Positions 1 to 8,347 of a stretch of DNA of 64,000 nt are shown here, one piece after another; within the stretch, counting starts at the first letter, position 1, and each line of letters starts with the position of its first letter. Under the pieces are notes generated by a model. The model was not told where the DNA came from. It was given only the letters and a program-made list of their open reading frames with translations, and searched no databases. The DNA is from Hydractinia symbiolongicarpus (Eukaryota > Cnidaria > Hydrozoa > Anthoathecata > Hydractiniidae). The translations under genes and the position numbers were made by a program. The stretch lies in assembly GCF_029227915.1 (NCBI RefSeq), contig NC_079885.1:13653001-13717000 (forward strand). Direction: 5' to 3'.

Positions 1-1630
1 AAATGCAGAACACAAAGGTTTATGAGGAGCAAATCAAAATATGAACAAAGATCAGTTCAATTGGCATGTTCTATATTGTCTTCAGCCATAAAATCTTCCA
101 CAAAATTGATATGAAACCCATCAAATTCAACTCAGAAAAAGCAGTCATTTAAGTGCATACAAAAATACAACTTGTAGAATATCAAATTATTATTTTTAGT
201 ATATATAATTGCATATGGTCCTCCCTCACAACAGTTAAATTTTTGCACTAAATTTGCAACACAAAATACAAATTCTAAATAATTCCTATGGTTTTCCTCA
301 AAAGTTTAATCAAAATATAAAAGATGAGAGGTGAACGACAAAATCAAAGTTTGCAGAATTTAATTATTTTGGTATATATATGTCTATTGATATATGCCCT
401 TTATAACAATATTTCAATCCAAAATTTGAAAAAGAAAAACAGTTTGCAACAAAATCAGTTATTCTGATGATATTGCATACACTTTTTCTCCACAAAAGTG
501 TAAAAAAAGAATGGTTGTAGGAAATACTTCTGATTCAACAAAAATCAGTATTTGCATCTTGTACTCATTAAATATTACCCAAAATTTCAAAAAACTGTGA
601 TTTGGAACGCATCAAATTTATAAATAGAGAGGGATCAGTCATTTCGGTATGTTGTACAGAGTCCTGTCCGGTAAGAATTTAAACAAAATATAAAAAAAAC
701 ACAAGTTTTTTCGGTGTTGTACTCCCTCAAAAAAGTTGAAACTTTTCTTAATTGAGACAAAATGCCATAAACAAAAACATTTTAGTCAGAACATCTAGAA
801 CAACAAAAATCACTACACTTAAGGTACCAGAATTACTACATGTTAAATAAAAATCGTTTCGTCATATTGCATGTAACCGATGTATATAAGTTTAGTTACA
901 CAAAATGTGAAAAATACATTATTTGCATACACAAATTGTGAAAAATACATTATTTGCTTAAAAACAGTCCTTAAACTCTTCTTAAATATTATGTTATACT
1001 TTTTTAAAAGTTGTTGTGGCTTGTTAATTTAAGCTTAAAATGTCAATTAAAATAAGTTACAGTCACATTCTTAGCAAAGACCACTAAGATTAGCTTACAT
1101 GTAAAAAGCAACATAAAACTGAAGCTAACATAAGGTAGCTACAGCAGCTAATAGCTGGTCACTTAAATATAAACTGGAGACTTAGCTAGGTATAAATAAC
1201 ATGGCTACATATTTATAAATTCCTAGCTACCTAGCTAGTTGTTGTTGGTGTGGTTGATGCTAGCTAACAAACATGTCTCGCATCAATAATATCATCAAAA
1301 CTTTAAAAAACATAAACAAACCTTACAGAAACCTTGCTATACTTCATTTATATACCATGCCCCTTTTTAAATGCTTTTGTAAAGATTTATTTTGAAGGCA
1401 AGAGAAGACAAATGCTTAAAAAGGACAGCCATCTTTTTTGCAAACACAATTTCCGTTACTTTGTGCTAGAACTTCATTTAACAAACCACACAAAACTCGC
1501 GGCTTTTCACGACAAAGAAGACATATTTTTTTCGGCAACATCAAAGATTTTTTTCGGCAACATCAAAGGAAAATGACGATATCAACTTTGCCTGTCACAG
1601 AGACACGGAACTGGCGTATTATTATATAGA
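1..1630 (-). repeat. Helitron-like non-autonomous copy (A), 3' part outside window
   Basis: AT-rich DNA without a credible gene. Its 5' end on the minus strand is at 1630, where the reverse complement begins TCTATATAATAATACG, preceded inward by the family's subterminal CCGTGTCTCTGTGACAGGC stretch. The body (phrases around 60-130, 1140-1240) recurs at 21.4-22.5 kb, 52.0-52.9 kb and 60.1-60.4 kb, so it is one interspersed family. It abuts the next Helitron copy with no gap, as in other head-to-tail junctions in this window. The short ORFs here (for example 1334-1576) are chance frames. Confidence 0.6.
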
Positions 1631-2177
1631 CTAGTCGATAAGGCCCGTGGAAAAATCCACTTAGACAGGATAACAGAGAAAAACAACCATCATTTAAATT
1701 TTGCAGACATCAGCAGAGACCTGTTAAAACCCAAAAAAATTTTCAGAAATATGTATACCTGTTGCCTTCATCGTATAGATCTTGAAATGCTGATCAAGAA
1801 AATGTATATGATCATGTATCTTTGACAAACGGTTGCAGAGATATCAAGGTTTAAAGGTTTTTTGATGACGTCATCAAACCGTCCATTCCGAAACGGATTC
1901 GGGGACCCAGGTTTGAAAAACTTACCCAAATTGGTCCCAGGTTGTCCCTAGTTACCCACGCGGTGAAAAAACATTGACGTCACCACCTCGTTTTCAAGTT
2001 ATTTGGCCTCAAAGTTTAAAGTGCATTGTAATGGCTTCACTAATCTTAATTAACTTTCCTTTGACGTCAATACTATTTTATCAGTAAAGTTTGGTAAATT
2101 ACAGAACAATTTTATAGGCGATGTTTTATAGAATTTGTTAAAGAAAATTTTGAAGAATGTAATCCACTTTGCAAAAG

Positions 2178-2182
2178 TGACA
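2178..2182. repeat. Left target-site duplication of the Polinton (TGACA)
   Basis: TGACA sits directly outside the left inverted repeat, and the same five bases follow the right one at 17995-17999. Polintons usually make 6 bp duplications; the sixth base here does not match on either side (GTGACA against TGACAG). Confidence 0.75.
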
Positions 2183-2442
2183 AGAGATAGGAAAAGGCGG
2201 ATGTTAGGACAGACCCCGTTAGCACTTTACCATTCCACGTCAAATTATAGGCCATCCACGTCAAATCAACGATAGAAGAGTCTATGAAATCCGTTAGCAC
2301 CTACGAATGTCCGGATCCGCCCCAACCCCCCAACCCCCGCCGTGTCCCCCGGGCCCCCTCCCCTCCCCATGGGTCCCTACCCACCCTCATCTGTCGTGCC
2401 TTATAATTTATAGTGTTATGTGTGTCTATAATGGCCTCTTGC
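2183..2442 (+). repeat. Polinton left terminal inverted repeat
   Basis: 260 bp that match the reverse complement of 17735-17994 except at one position (G at 2286 against the base paired with T at 17891). The inner 70 bases (about 2317-2386) are extremely C-rich on the plus strand. The last eight codons and the stop of the polymerase ORF lie inside the repeat (2416-2442). Confidence 0.95.
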
Positions 2443-3855
2443 CAGTGTGGTAATACCATCATCCAAAATTATGCGCTTATCATCATCCGCATTGAGCGCG
2501 AGTTTATTTGTTTTTATCGTGTGGACATCGTGCTTAATCGATCTGAAGGTCATCTGTTCTCTGTAAACATTTTCACCCTCCAACAGGCATCTCTTATAAT
2601 CATCGAAACCTATGGTCTTCCTTACCACACACTTCTTGACCCCCTTGCACCTCTTATCCTCCCTACCACATAGCTGTTTGTATGCGTACGTCTTCGCTCT
2701 TAGAGCCACAAACTCGGTCATCACCTTACCACCCAACTCGTCCTTCATCAGCCCAATGATCTTTTTATTCAAACCTAATGGTAGAGGTCTACCATCTTCC
2801 TTATCATACCCCGATGTGTCAAATCTAGCAGACACATCATCGGCGATATCTTTGTAAAAGTCGTTGGTTTTGATGTGGTATACGAATGAATCAGTATCCA
2901 TGTAACACAGTTTCACGTCATCACCATATTTCGGCTTCATGTAATCATAGTGAAACTCGTACATAATCATCTTGGACATGTCGAGAATTGCCAGTCCCAG
3001 GTATATCGGCTTATTCATTTTGATCTTTATCTTGGACATTTCAACACCCATCAGTGTTTCTGAGAACCATGTGCTACCCTTGAAGTTGGGCTTCATCACC
3101 AGCTTCTCATACTGTTCCTTCTTCGTAGCCAAGCGTATATCTTTGTGTTTACGCTGATTCTCCATTGTCTTACCAAAGAACGAATTGTTCATCAGCTTGA
3201 AAAAGTCCTTCTCAAAGTCATTCTTCGAATCCGTGCGCAGCCGTGTATTGAAGTCGATGTAAGGTTTCAGCCACGCACTCTGATTAAATCTCAAGACCCT
3301 ATGAACCTTCTCAAGAACAAGACCATGCTTCAACGCTTGAGCAAGCGCACGGATATGAGTGATATATTTCGTCTTATCAGAAAGACATGGCGTCAGCTTC
3401 TCGACGCCATTAATCTCCTTCCTCTCGGGCATGAAAGGAAGGTCGCTATGAGAATCATGAAGCTCCCGCGGATAGCTCACATCGACCTCAAGGATGTACC
3501 CCTCTTCACCATCTTCCTCAGCTAATTGCGAAATCAGTTCGGATGTGAAATCAGAAACCGTGTCATCAACCCACTCAAACCCCCCGGTCGGCATCTTCTG
3601 AATCATGGCCCAGCCGTACAAATTATTTGCATCTAGGTACTGAAGATAGCTATTAAACTCCTTCCTCCTGACCTTCCTCCCGACCTTGGTGGCTTTGGTG
3701 GTATATTGTTTCCCCTCTTTCGGTGTGGTTGGTCCCCAACATGACTTTTCATACAAACTCATGACCTTGTCCTTCATGGCTCTGTAGGCTTTACTGATTT
3801 TCAGCCTGATCGTCCTAGGTGCATGTTTCATTATCCAGTACCTCAAGTATCTCAT
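2416..3855 (-). CDS. Polinton DNA polymerase B, polymerase (palm/fingers/thumb) part
   Basis: 479 codons carrying the catalytic half of a protein-primed family B DNA polymerase that would copy the element's genome. Visible motifs: motif A YLDANNLYG (Asp at about residue 75), motif B KLMNNSFFGKTMEN (about 220-233) and motif C YMDTDS (about 318-323, both aspartates present). Residues 1-66 are not polymerase: they continue a module that also occurs near the start of the upstream ORF (KH.P..I....KA..AMKDK.M.LY). The ATG overlaps the TGA of the upstream exonuclease ORF (ATGA, 3852-3855). The ORF ends inside the left inverted repeat. It is expressed either by reinitiation or by a -1 shift from the upstream ORF, or the gene is newly broken. 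Identity is certain; expression of this half is not. Confidence 0.9.
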   Translation of the reverse strand: MRYLRYWIMKHAPRTIRLKISKAYRAMKDKVMSLYEKSCWGPTTPKEGKQYTTKATKVGRKVRRKEFNSYLQYLDANNLYGWAMIQKMPTGGFEWVDDTVSDFTSELISQLAEEDGEEGYILEVDVSYPRELHDSHSDLPFMPERKEINGVEKLTPCLSDKTKYITHIRALAQALKHGLVLEKVHRVLRFNQSAWLKPYIDFNTRLRTDSKNDFEKDFFKLMNNSFFGKTMENQRKHKDIRLATKKEQYEKLVMKPNFKGSTWFSETLMGVEMSKIKIKMNKPIYLGLAILDMSKMIMYEFHYDYMKPKYGDDVKLCYMDTDSFVYHIKTNDFYKDIADDVSARFDTSGYDKEDGRPLPLGLNKKIIGLMKDELGGKVMTEFVALRAKTYAYKQLCGREDKRCKGVKKCVVRKTIGFDDYKRCLLEGENVYREQMTFRSIKHDVHTIKTNKLALNADDDKRIILDDGITTLARGHYRHT

Positions 3856-6791
3856 TTTGTTTTCACTATAGGTCTGGTTTTAGCCATTTCCTGCCGCTCA
3901 AAAATATCCATGTCAGAGCCATCAGGTGGATTGTACAAGTCACCCATATACTTATTGTTGGCCTTGGCGTGGCGGTGGACAGCCTGACACAATCCACCCC
4001 TAATACCACTCTCAATGAACATGACCATCTCCATATCCGACAATAGATCTAGACTAACCTTGGTCTTTTTCAGACATGCTTGCCAGGTTAATCCAGGAGT
4101 TGTGTAGAAATGCGCGGGATCTAGTTCGTAGTATCTGGAACACGTCTCTCTGAATGTCTCAAACACATCAGCGAGCAATAGAACATCTGTCTTGAGATAG
4201 ATGTCGTGATAAATGCCCATATTCCCAACCTTCATGTCCTTCCACACCTTCTGGGCATGTGCATAATCGGCATCACTGATGTGACTCATGTTCAGCTTGC
4301 TGTAGAAATCATCCTTTGACGGGAGCTCAGTTTCATTAAACCTATCGAATGAGTTAACATACTCATATGGGTATACACCCTTCCTTCTCATTATGTTGAA
4401 TTCGTCACCATTGAAGAATTTTCGAAGGTTTTTGCACTGATCATCTGATAGGTTGTCAGCCAGAGAGCTTAGGCCGCTTGACATAAATCTAAATGAATCG
4501 ATGAATCTCAGCTTTATCTTCCTGTCCTTAGTCTCACCATTTTTGTCGATGTATTCACCAACCTTAACATCGGTCGAGAAAGAGATATATTTCTCCTTAT
4601 TCTCTGCGATTACATCCATACCATCCTCTCCGTACTTCCTTGCAAGCTCCTTAATGAATAAATGCGCATCATATCCGCTCAGATTGTGGAAGACAACCGG
4701 GATATAATTAGGTACCTTATACCGCAGATTACACCCCTGATGAGCGGCTCCACGAAACTTACCGGTGAAATGACAGTGATCCCTAACCTTGATGTCATCC
4801 TTGTCATCAAATTCCTTCATGCAAATGTGGCACACCTCGGCTCTATTGAAACCGTCACGCTCCTCATCCGTCAGTGGATCCATTTCTTTCTGAGGAAACA
4901 TGTTATATAACCTTTCCGCCTCGGAAACCACATGATCCACAAAACGCGTAACACAGTCCTCACCGCGATAAAGATTAAGAGGGTTGGGAACGTCACCATG
5001 AGCATATTTACTATAACAACAGAATCCGGTTGGGACATGCTTACCGACTTTCTCGGTTGATGATCCGCCTTTTCTCTCATCCTCCGGCAATTCTTGTGTA
5101 AAAGCCTCGAAATCAGCATGCATGATGAATGGGACCTTGAGCTGAAACTTACCATCGCTGAAGGTTAGAGTGGTACCCTCTTTGGGGAGTTGAACCTTAG
5201 CAGCATCATTATCCTTGCAATACTCAAAGTGCTCATCCCTTTTCATCTCACTCGGGAAACCGGAAAGACAATTCAAGCAATAATGTTCTTTATTCTTATG
5301 CTTTGAGGAGTTAACCTTGCTCAGGACACCACTCAGGTTCTTAACAGCGATATAGTGCCTCTTATCCCCTTCACACAGTAAAAACAAAACAACCGTCTCA
5401 TCCCGGTCAAGATGCTTCGACTTTCGACACATATAGACACCCTCTATGTCATCTTTCGTCAAAACATGCACAGCGACATCGGGGTTCCTCCTCTCAAAGA
5501 GATTTATCTTGTTTAGCGCCATTGGGAAAGTTATACCATCCCAATTATACTTATCATGCTTCTTAAGGATTGAGATTCGTTCAGGGTGATTACCGATCTT
5601 ATCATGATTGAGAGCAGCGATAACAGCCCATCTGAAACATTCATCATCCTCGTTATGAGGGTTAATCACGGATCGCTTTCCGCTGAAGTTCTCCGGTAGT
5701 GGTAGGTAAGAACTACCTCTGGTTAATTTTAGTTTGTGAAAGTCCACATGCATATGTAGGATCCTCTCGATTGTGAATCCGCTGGCCGGAAGCGCGGGGT
5801 TCTCAATCTGCTCGATTATTTTATTAGTCATACGGAGGATCACATCGGAAATGTCATCGTTGGAATGTAATACCTCCATATAGCTATTGAACGCTTTGTC
5901 AACATATACACGTTGGGCATCGGTCGAGCCGGTGTCCTCCTTTACCCATTTCACCCACAGTGTAGCCTGAGTCTTCAGCGACTTCTTCTGCCTGAGCACT
6001 TCCTTCATCAACCTCTTAACGATAGGCTTAAGCTGTTTGAGAAAGACCTTGACATTCCTCTTCTTACCATCCGAGTTTATCTTGAAACGTTTGTATGAAC
6101 GGTCAAACGCCTCCTCAATGGGGGTATAGGGGTTTTCCTCTTTCACCTCTTCCACCTCTTCCTCTACACTGCCCTTTTTATACAAACCCATGATCTTATC
6201 CTTCATGGCTTTGAAAGCTTTTGTTGTTTTATCCTTAATAGCCTTAGGTACATGTTTCGTCAACCAGTCTCTCCATTCAATCAACTTGCTTTTCACTATA
6301 GGTCTGGTTTTAGCCATTTCTTCCTGCTCAAAAATATCCATGTCAGAGCCAGATCTAAATGGTCTAGGTCCCGGTCTCGGTGTTGGTATGGGTACAGATC
6401 CATCGGATCCTAGAAAACTCCCCAGAGATTTGATTGATGTAGGTGGTACATGTATGGTGGGTCTAGATGTTGGTAAAGGGCTGTAGAGTCTAGGCGGTCC
6501 GGTGTATCTAGGTGCCGGTATCGGTCTCGACACCGGTCTAGGTGCCGGTATCGGTCTAGGTGCCGGTATCGGTCTCGACACCGGTCTAGGTGCCGGTATC
6601 GGTCTAGGTGCCGGTATCGGTCTCGGTCTAGGTCTCGACGCTGGTATGGGTCTCGACGCTGGTATAGATCTTAACGCAACGGTTGGTCTCAATAATTCGA
6701 TAATCTCGGCCTTTCTGAGCTCTGCGTAGCCAGGTAGGCCGCGTTCCTTAGCGAGTTTTCTTAATTCAGCAAAGGTATTTCTCGAAGTCAT
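3852..6791 (-). CDS. Polinton DNA polymerase B, N-terminal SAP module plus 3'-5' exonuclease part
   Basis: 979 codons. Residues 1-35 form a SAP-like helix-extension-helix (FAELRKLAKERGLPGYAELR). Residues 42-95 are Pro/Arg repeats (PIPAPRPVSR type) encoded by a DNA minisatellite at about 6500-6660. Residues 148-206 are a basic module (KTRPIVKSKL...W..WL.KH.P) that recurs after residue 958. A C2H2-like finger lies at 505-525 and an HNH-like Cys/His cluster at 654-687 (CHIC...DHCH...GCN). Exonuclease motifs are Exo I ADFEAF (560-562), Exo II HNLSGYD (702-708) and Exo III YLKTD (865-869). The frame ends TGA just after the second copy of the basic module, so exonuclease and polymerase domains are in different ORFs. 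The start resembles that of the SAP protein at 7558 (both MTSRNT), supporting the chosen ATG. Confidence 0.9.
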   Translation of the reverse strand: MTSRNTFAELRKLAKERGLPGYAELRKAEIIELLRPTVALRSIPASRPIPASRPRPRPIPAPRPIPAPRPVSRPIPAPRPIPAPRPVSRPIPAPRYTGPPRLYSPLPTSRPTIHVPPTSIKSLGSFLGSDGSVPIPTPRPGPRPFRSGSDMDIFEQEEMAKTRPIVKSKLIEWRDWLTKHVPKAIKDKTTKAFKAMKDKIMGLYKKGSVEEEVEEVKEENPYTPIEEAFDRSYKRFKINSDGKKRNVKVFLKQLKPIVKRLMKEVLRQKKSLKTQATLWVKWVKEDTGSTDAQRVYVDKAFNSYMEVLHSNDDISDVILRMTNKIIEQIENPALPASGFTIERILHMHVDFHKLKLTRGSSYLPLPENFSGKRSVINPHNEDDECFRWAVIAALNHDKIGNHPERISILKKHDKYNWDGITFPMALNKINLFERRNPDVAVHVLTKDDIEGVYMCRKSKHLDRDETVVLFLLCEGDKRHYIAVKNLSGVLSKVNSSKHKNKEHYCLNCLSGFPSEMKRDEHFEYCKDNDAAKVQLPKEGTTLTFSDGKFQLKVPFIMHADFEAFTQELPEDERKGGSSTEKVGKHVPTGFCCYSKYAHGDVPNPLNLYRGEDCVTRFVDHVVSEAERLYNMFPQKEMDPLTDEERDGFNRAEVCHICMKEFDDKDDIKVRDHCHFTGKFRGAAHQGCNLRYKVPNYIPVVFHNLSGYDAHLFIKELARKYGEDGMDVIAENKEKYISFSTDVKVGEYIDKNGETKDRKIKLRFIDSFRFMSSGLSSLADNLSDDQCKNLRKFFNGDEFNIMRRKGVYPYEYVNSFDRFNETELPSKDDFYSKLNMSHISDADYAHAQKVWKDMKVGNMGIYHDIYLKTDVLLLADVFETFRETCSRYYELDPAHFYTTPGLTWQACLKKTKVSLDLLSDMEMVMFIESGIRGGLCQAVHRHAKANNKYMGDLYNPPDGSDMDIFERQEMAKTRPIVKTK
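3861..3921 (-). repeat. Copy 2 of a 61 bp segment duplicated inside the polymerase gene
   Basis: Matches 6291-6351 at 58 of 61 bases, including synonymous positions. It encodes the stretch ending MAKTRPIVK just before the premature TGA. Immediately beyond it (below 3861 and below 6291) the two copies fall to roughly 65 percent identity, so the abrupt boundary coincides with the frame break. Confidence 0.85.
6291..6351 (-). repeat. Copy 1 of the 61 bp segment, in the N-terminal leader of the polymerase
   Basis: Direct repeat partner of 3861-3921. Here the reading frame continues through the whole module into the body of the protein, so this is probably the original position. Confidence 0.85.
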
Positions 6792-7072
6792 GTTGAAGTA
6801 TGATATACGATCTGTGGGTCTTTAAGGTGATATACGATATGTGGATCTTTAAGGTGATATACGATCTGTGGATCTTTAAGCCATTTTATAAATCGTAAAC
6901 CGTGTTGGGGGGTCGTGAGTGTCCTGGTTTGTGGGGCAACCACCATGCTAAATTGTAGTAAAACACGCTTTGTGATACATACATCGATACACCATGGGTA
7001 CCCACCCATTGGCACCTCGAGGGTCGTGAATCACATTTGTTACCCGTCCGAGTAACAAAAATGCCCAATCAC
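6792..7072. repeat. Duplicated spacer 1 between polymerase and SAP gene
   Basis: Gene-free spacer holding three copies of a roughly 27 bp unit (GATATACGATCTGTGG plus ATCTTTAAG) at 6799-6880, upstream of the polymerase start. The rest (TATAAATCGTAAACCG..., CACCATGGGTACCCACCCA) recurs in the spacer at 7559-7962. The apparent ORFs 6788-7015 and 6886-7068 are products of this repeat and not credible genes. Confidence 0.7.
7036..7059 (-). terminator. Palindromic hairpin after the SAP-repeat gene
   Basis: TTTGTTAC / GTAACAAA, an 8 bp stem with an 8-base loop, 14 bases past the stop of the gene at 7073-7558. The same palindrome type follows two other minus-strand genes of the element. Confidence 0.5.
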
Positions 7073-7558
7073 TTAGGTCTTAGATATGCCTCCCGGTTGT
7101 TCACTACCGGATCTCGAGGGTCTCGGTGCCGGTACGGGTCTCGGCGCTGGTACTGGTCTGGCGGGTCTCGGCACGGGTACCGGTCTAACCGGTCTAACCG
7201 GTGCTGAAACGGTAGTTGGTCTCAAAAATTCGATCAGATCGGCCTTTCTTAGCCTTAAGTAGCCATGATGTAGGCCGCGTTCTCTAGAGGATTTTTCTCT
7301 AGCGAGATGTATTAATTCGGAAACTGTATTTCTCGAAGTCATGCCCGGTTGTTCACTACCGGATCTCGAGGGTCTCGGTGCCGGTACGGGTCTCGGCACG
7401 GGTACCGGTCTAACCGGTGCTGAAACGGTAGTTGGTCTCAAAAATTCGATCAGATCGGCCTTTCTTAGCCTTAAGTAGCCATGATGTAGGCCGCGTTCTC
7501 TAGAGGATTTTTCTCTAGCGAGATGTATTAATTCGGAAACTGTATTTCTCGAAGTCAT
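7073..7558 (-). CDS. Polinton SAP-like protein with two tandem copies of the module
   Basis: 161 codons consisting of two near-identical repeats of the same unit: MTSRNTVSEL..., a SAP-like helix-extension-helix (LRLRKADLIEFLR) and a Pro/Arg tail. The duplication is recent at DNA level: the blocks 7201-7345 and 7416-7562 read essentially the same. The unit is homologous to residues 1-95 of the polymerase ORF next door. SAP-like motifs generally bind DNA, so a role in genome packaging or replication is possible but inferred. It lies between two duplicated spacers and is followed by a hairpin. It could also be a decoy by-product of duplication without function. Confidence 0.75.
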   Translation of the reverse strand: MTSRNTVSELIHLAREKSSRERGLHHGYLRLRKADLIEFLRPTTVSAPVRPVPVPRPVPAPRPSRSGSEQPGMTSRNTVSELIHLAREKSSRERGLHHGYLRLRKADLIEFLRPTTVSAPVRPVRPVPVPRPARPVPAPRPVPAPRPSRSGSEQPGGISKT

Positions 7559-7962
7559 GCCCGGTTGTGATATACGATCTGTGGATCTTTAAGCCGTTTT
7601 TATAAATCGTAAACCGGGGTGGAGGATCGTGAGGGGCTTCGTTCGCAAGACACCCACCAGCACCATGGTGGTAAAACGCGGTTTATGATACCGACATCGC
7701 TACACCATGGATCGTTTCCCGGAGTGTAAATGTGGGTGGGTACCCCCCCAGGGAAAAAAATCAGGACCTCCGAGGTCGCGAGGATCGTGAGGGGCTTCGT
7801 TCGCAAGACAACCACCCGACCCCATGGCGGTAAAACACACATACACCGGTTAGACCATGGGTACCCACCCACCAGCACCTAGAGGGCCGTGACTGGTACA
7901 CCATGGGTACCCACCCACCAATATTTGTTACTCAGACGAGTAACAAAAAAAGGGTTGTCCAA
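7559..7962. repeat. Duplicated spacer 2 between SAP genes
   Basis: 404 bp gene-free spacer related to 6792-7072 and itself containing internal duplications: CACCATGGGTACCCACCCACC occurs around 7854-7873 and again around 7901-7920, and the GGATCGTGAGGGGCTTCGTT block occurs at 7625 and 7784. It probably holds the promoter of the gene at 7558 and the 3' end of the gene at 8232. The 92-codon frame 7600-7878 is repeat-derived and not supported. Confidence 0.65.
7924..7947 (-). terminator. Palindromic hairpin after the small SAP gene
   Basis: Perfect 10 bp stem TTTGTTACTC / GAGTAACAAA with a 4-base loop, 16 bases beyond the stop of 7963-8232. Confidence 0.6.
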
Positions 7963-8232
7963 TCACTTAGGTCTCTTGTCGTTATAACGTTTTTGACATT
8001 TCAGATACGCCTCCCTGTTGTTCACCCTCCACCTTGAACAGTATCCATACCATTCCCGCTTGGTATCCGGATCGATGGTGTAGGATGGGTCGAGATCATT
8101 CTTCTCAATCACCTCAACCAGTTTAGCCTTTCTCATTCCATAAATATACTTCACCCCACGAGCTTTAGCAACCTCTTGCAACTCTCGCAGTTTCATCAAT
8201 TTGTAGTCCGGTGTGGTATTCATGTCCGACAT
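7963..8232 (-). CDS. Polinton small SAP-like protein
   Basis: 89 codons. Residues 10-42 are a SAP-like module (MKLRELQEVAKARGVKYIYG then MRKAKLVEVI), the rest is basic and aromatic (REWYGYCSRWRVNN) and resembles a short DNA-binding tail. It is the most diverged of the SAP-type ORFs in this block and lacks the Pro/Arg linker. It is divergent from the integrase gene with a 115 bp shared promoter region. A second ATG at codon 4 is also possible. Function is inferred only. Confidence 0.75.
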   Translation of the reverse strand: MSDMNTTPDYKLMKLRELQEVAKARGVKYIYGMRKAKLVEVIEKNDLDPSYTIDPDTKREWYGYCSRWRVNNREAYLKCQKRYNDKRPK

Positions 8233-8304
8233 ATTATGGCATATACATATACATGTAAAAACTTTTAAGCACTTTTATCGTACCACATCATAACAAAAAA
8301 GGAG

Positions 8305-8347
8305 ATAAATAAAGGTGTGCATAAATAAAGGTGTGCATAAATAAAAC
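8305..8347 (+). promoter_or_regulatory. Direct repeats in the integrase promoter
   Basis: ATAAATAAAGGTGTGC occurs twice back to back (8305-8320, 8321-8336) and a third partial copy runs into the integrase ATG at 8348. The AATAAA-type run just before an ATG is shared with the gene at 10671. Confidence 0.5.

Noticed and set aside
3852-3921. Intein or group I intron in the polymerase gene
   Set aside because: The inserted module lacks intein splice motifs and a homing nuclease, and it is a copy of the protein's own leader, so duplication explains it better.
6190-6729. Plus-strand ORFs rich in Gly/Leu opposite the polymerase N-terminus
   Set aside because: They are the complement of the Pro/Arg repeat and the leader module of the polymerase gene, so shadows.
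6788-7068. Two overlapping minus-strand ORFs upstream of the polymerase
   Set aside because: Built from short direct repeats of the duplicated spacer, with repeated KDPQIVYHL phrases; they look like promoter repeats and not protein.
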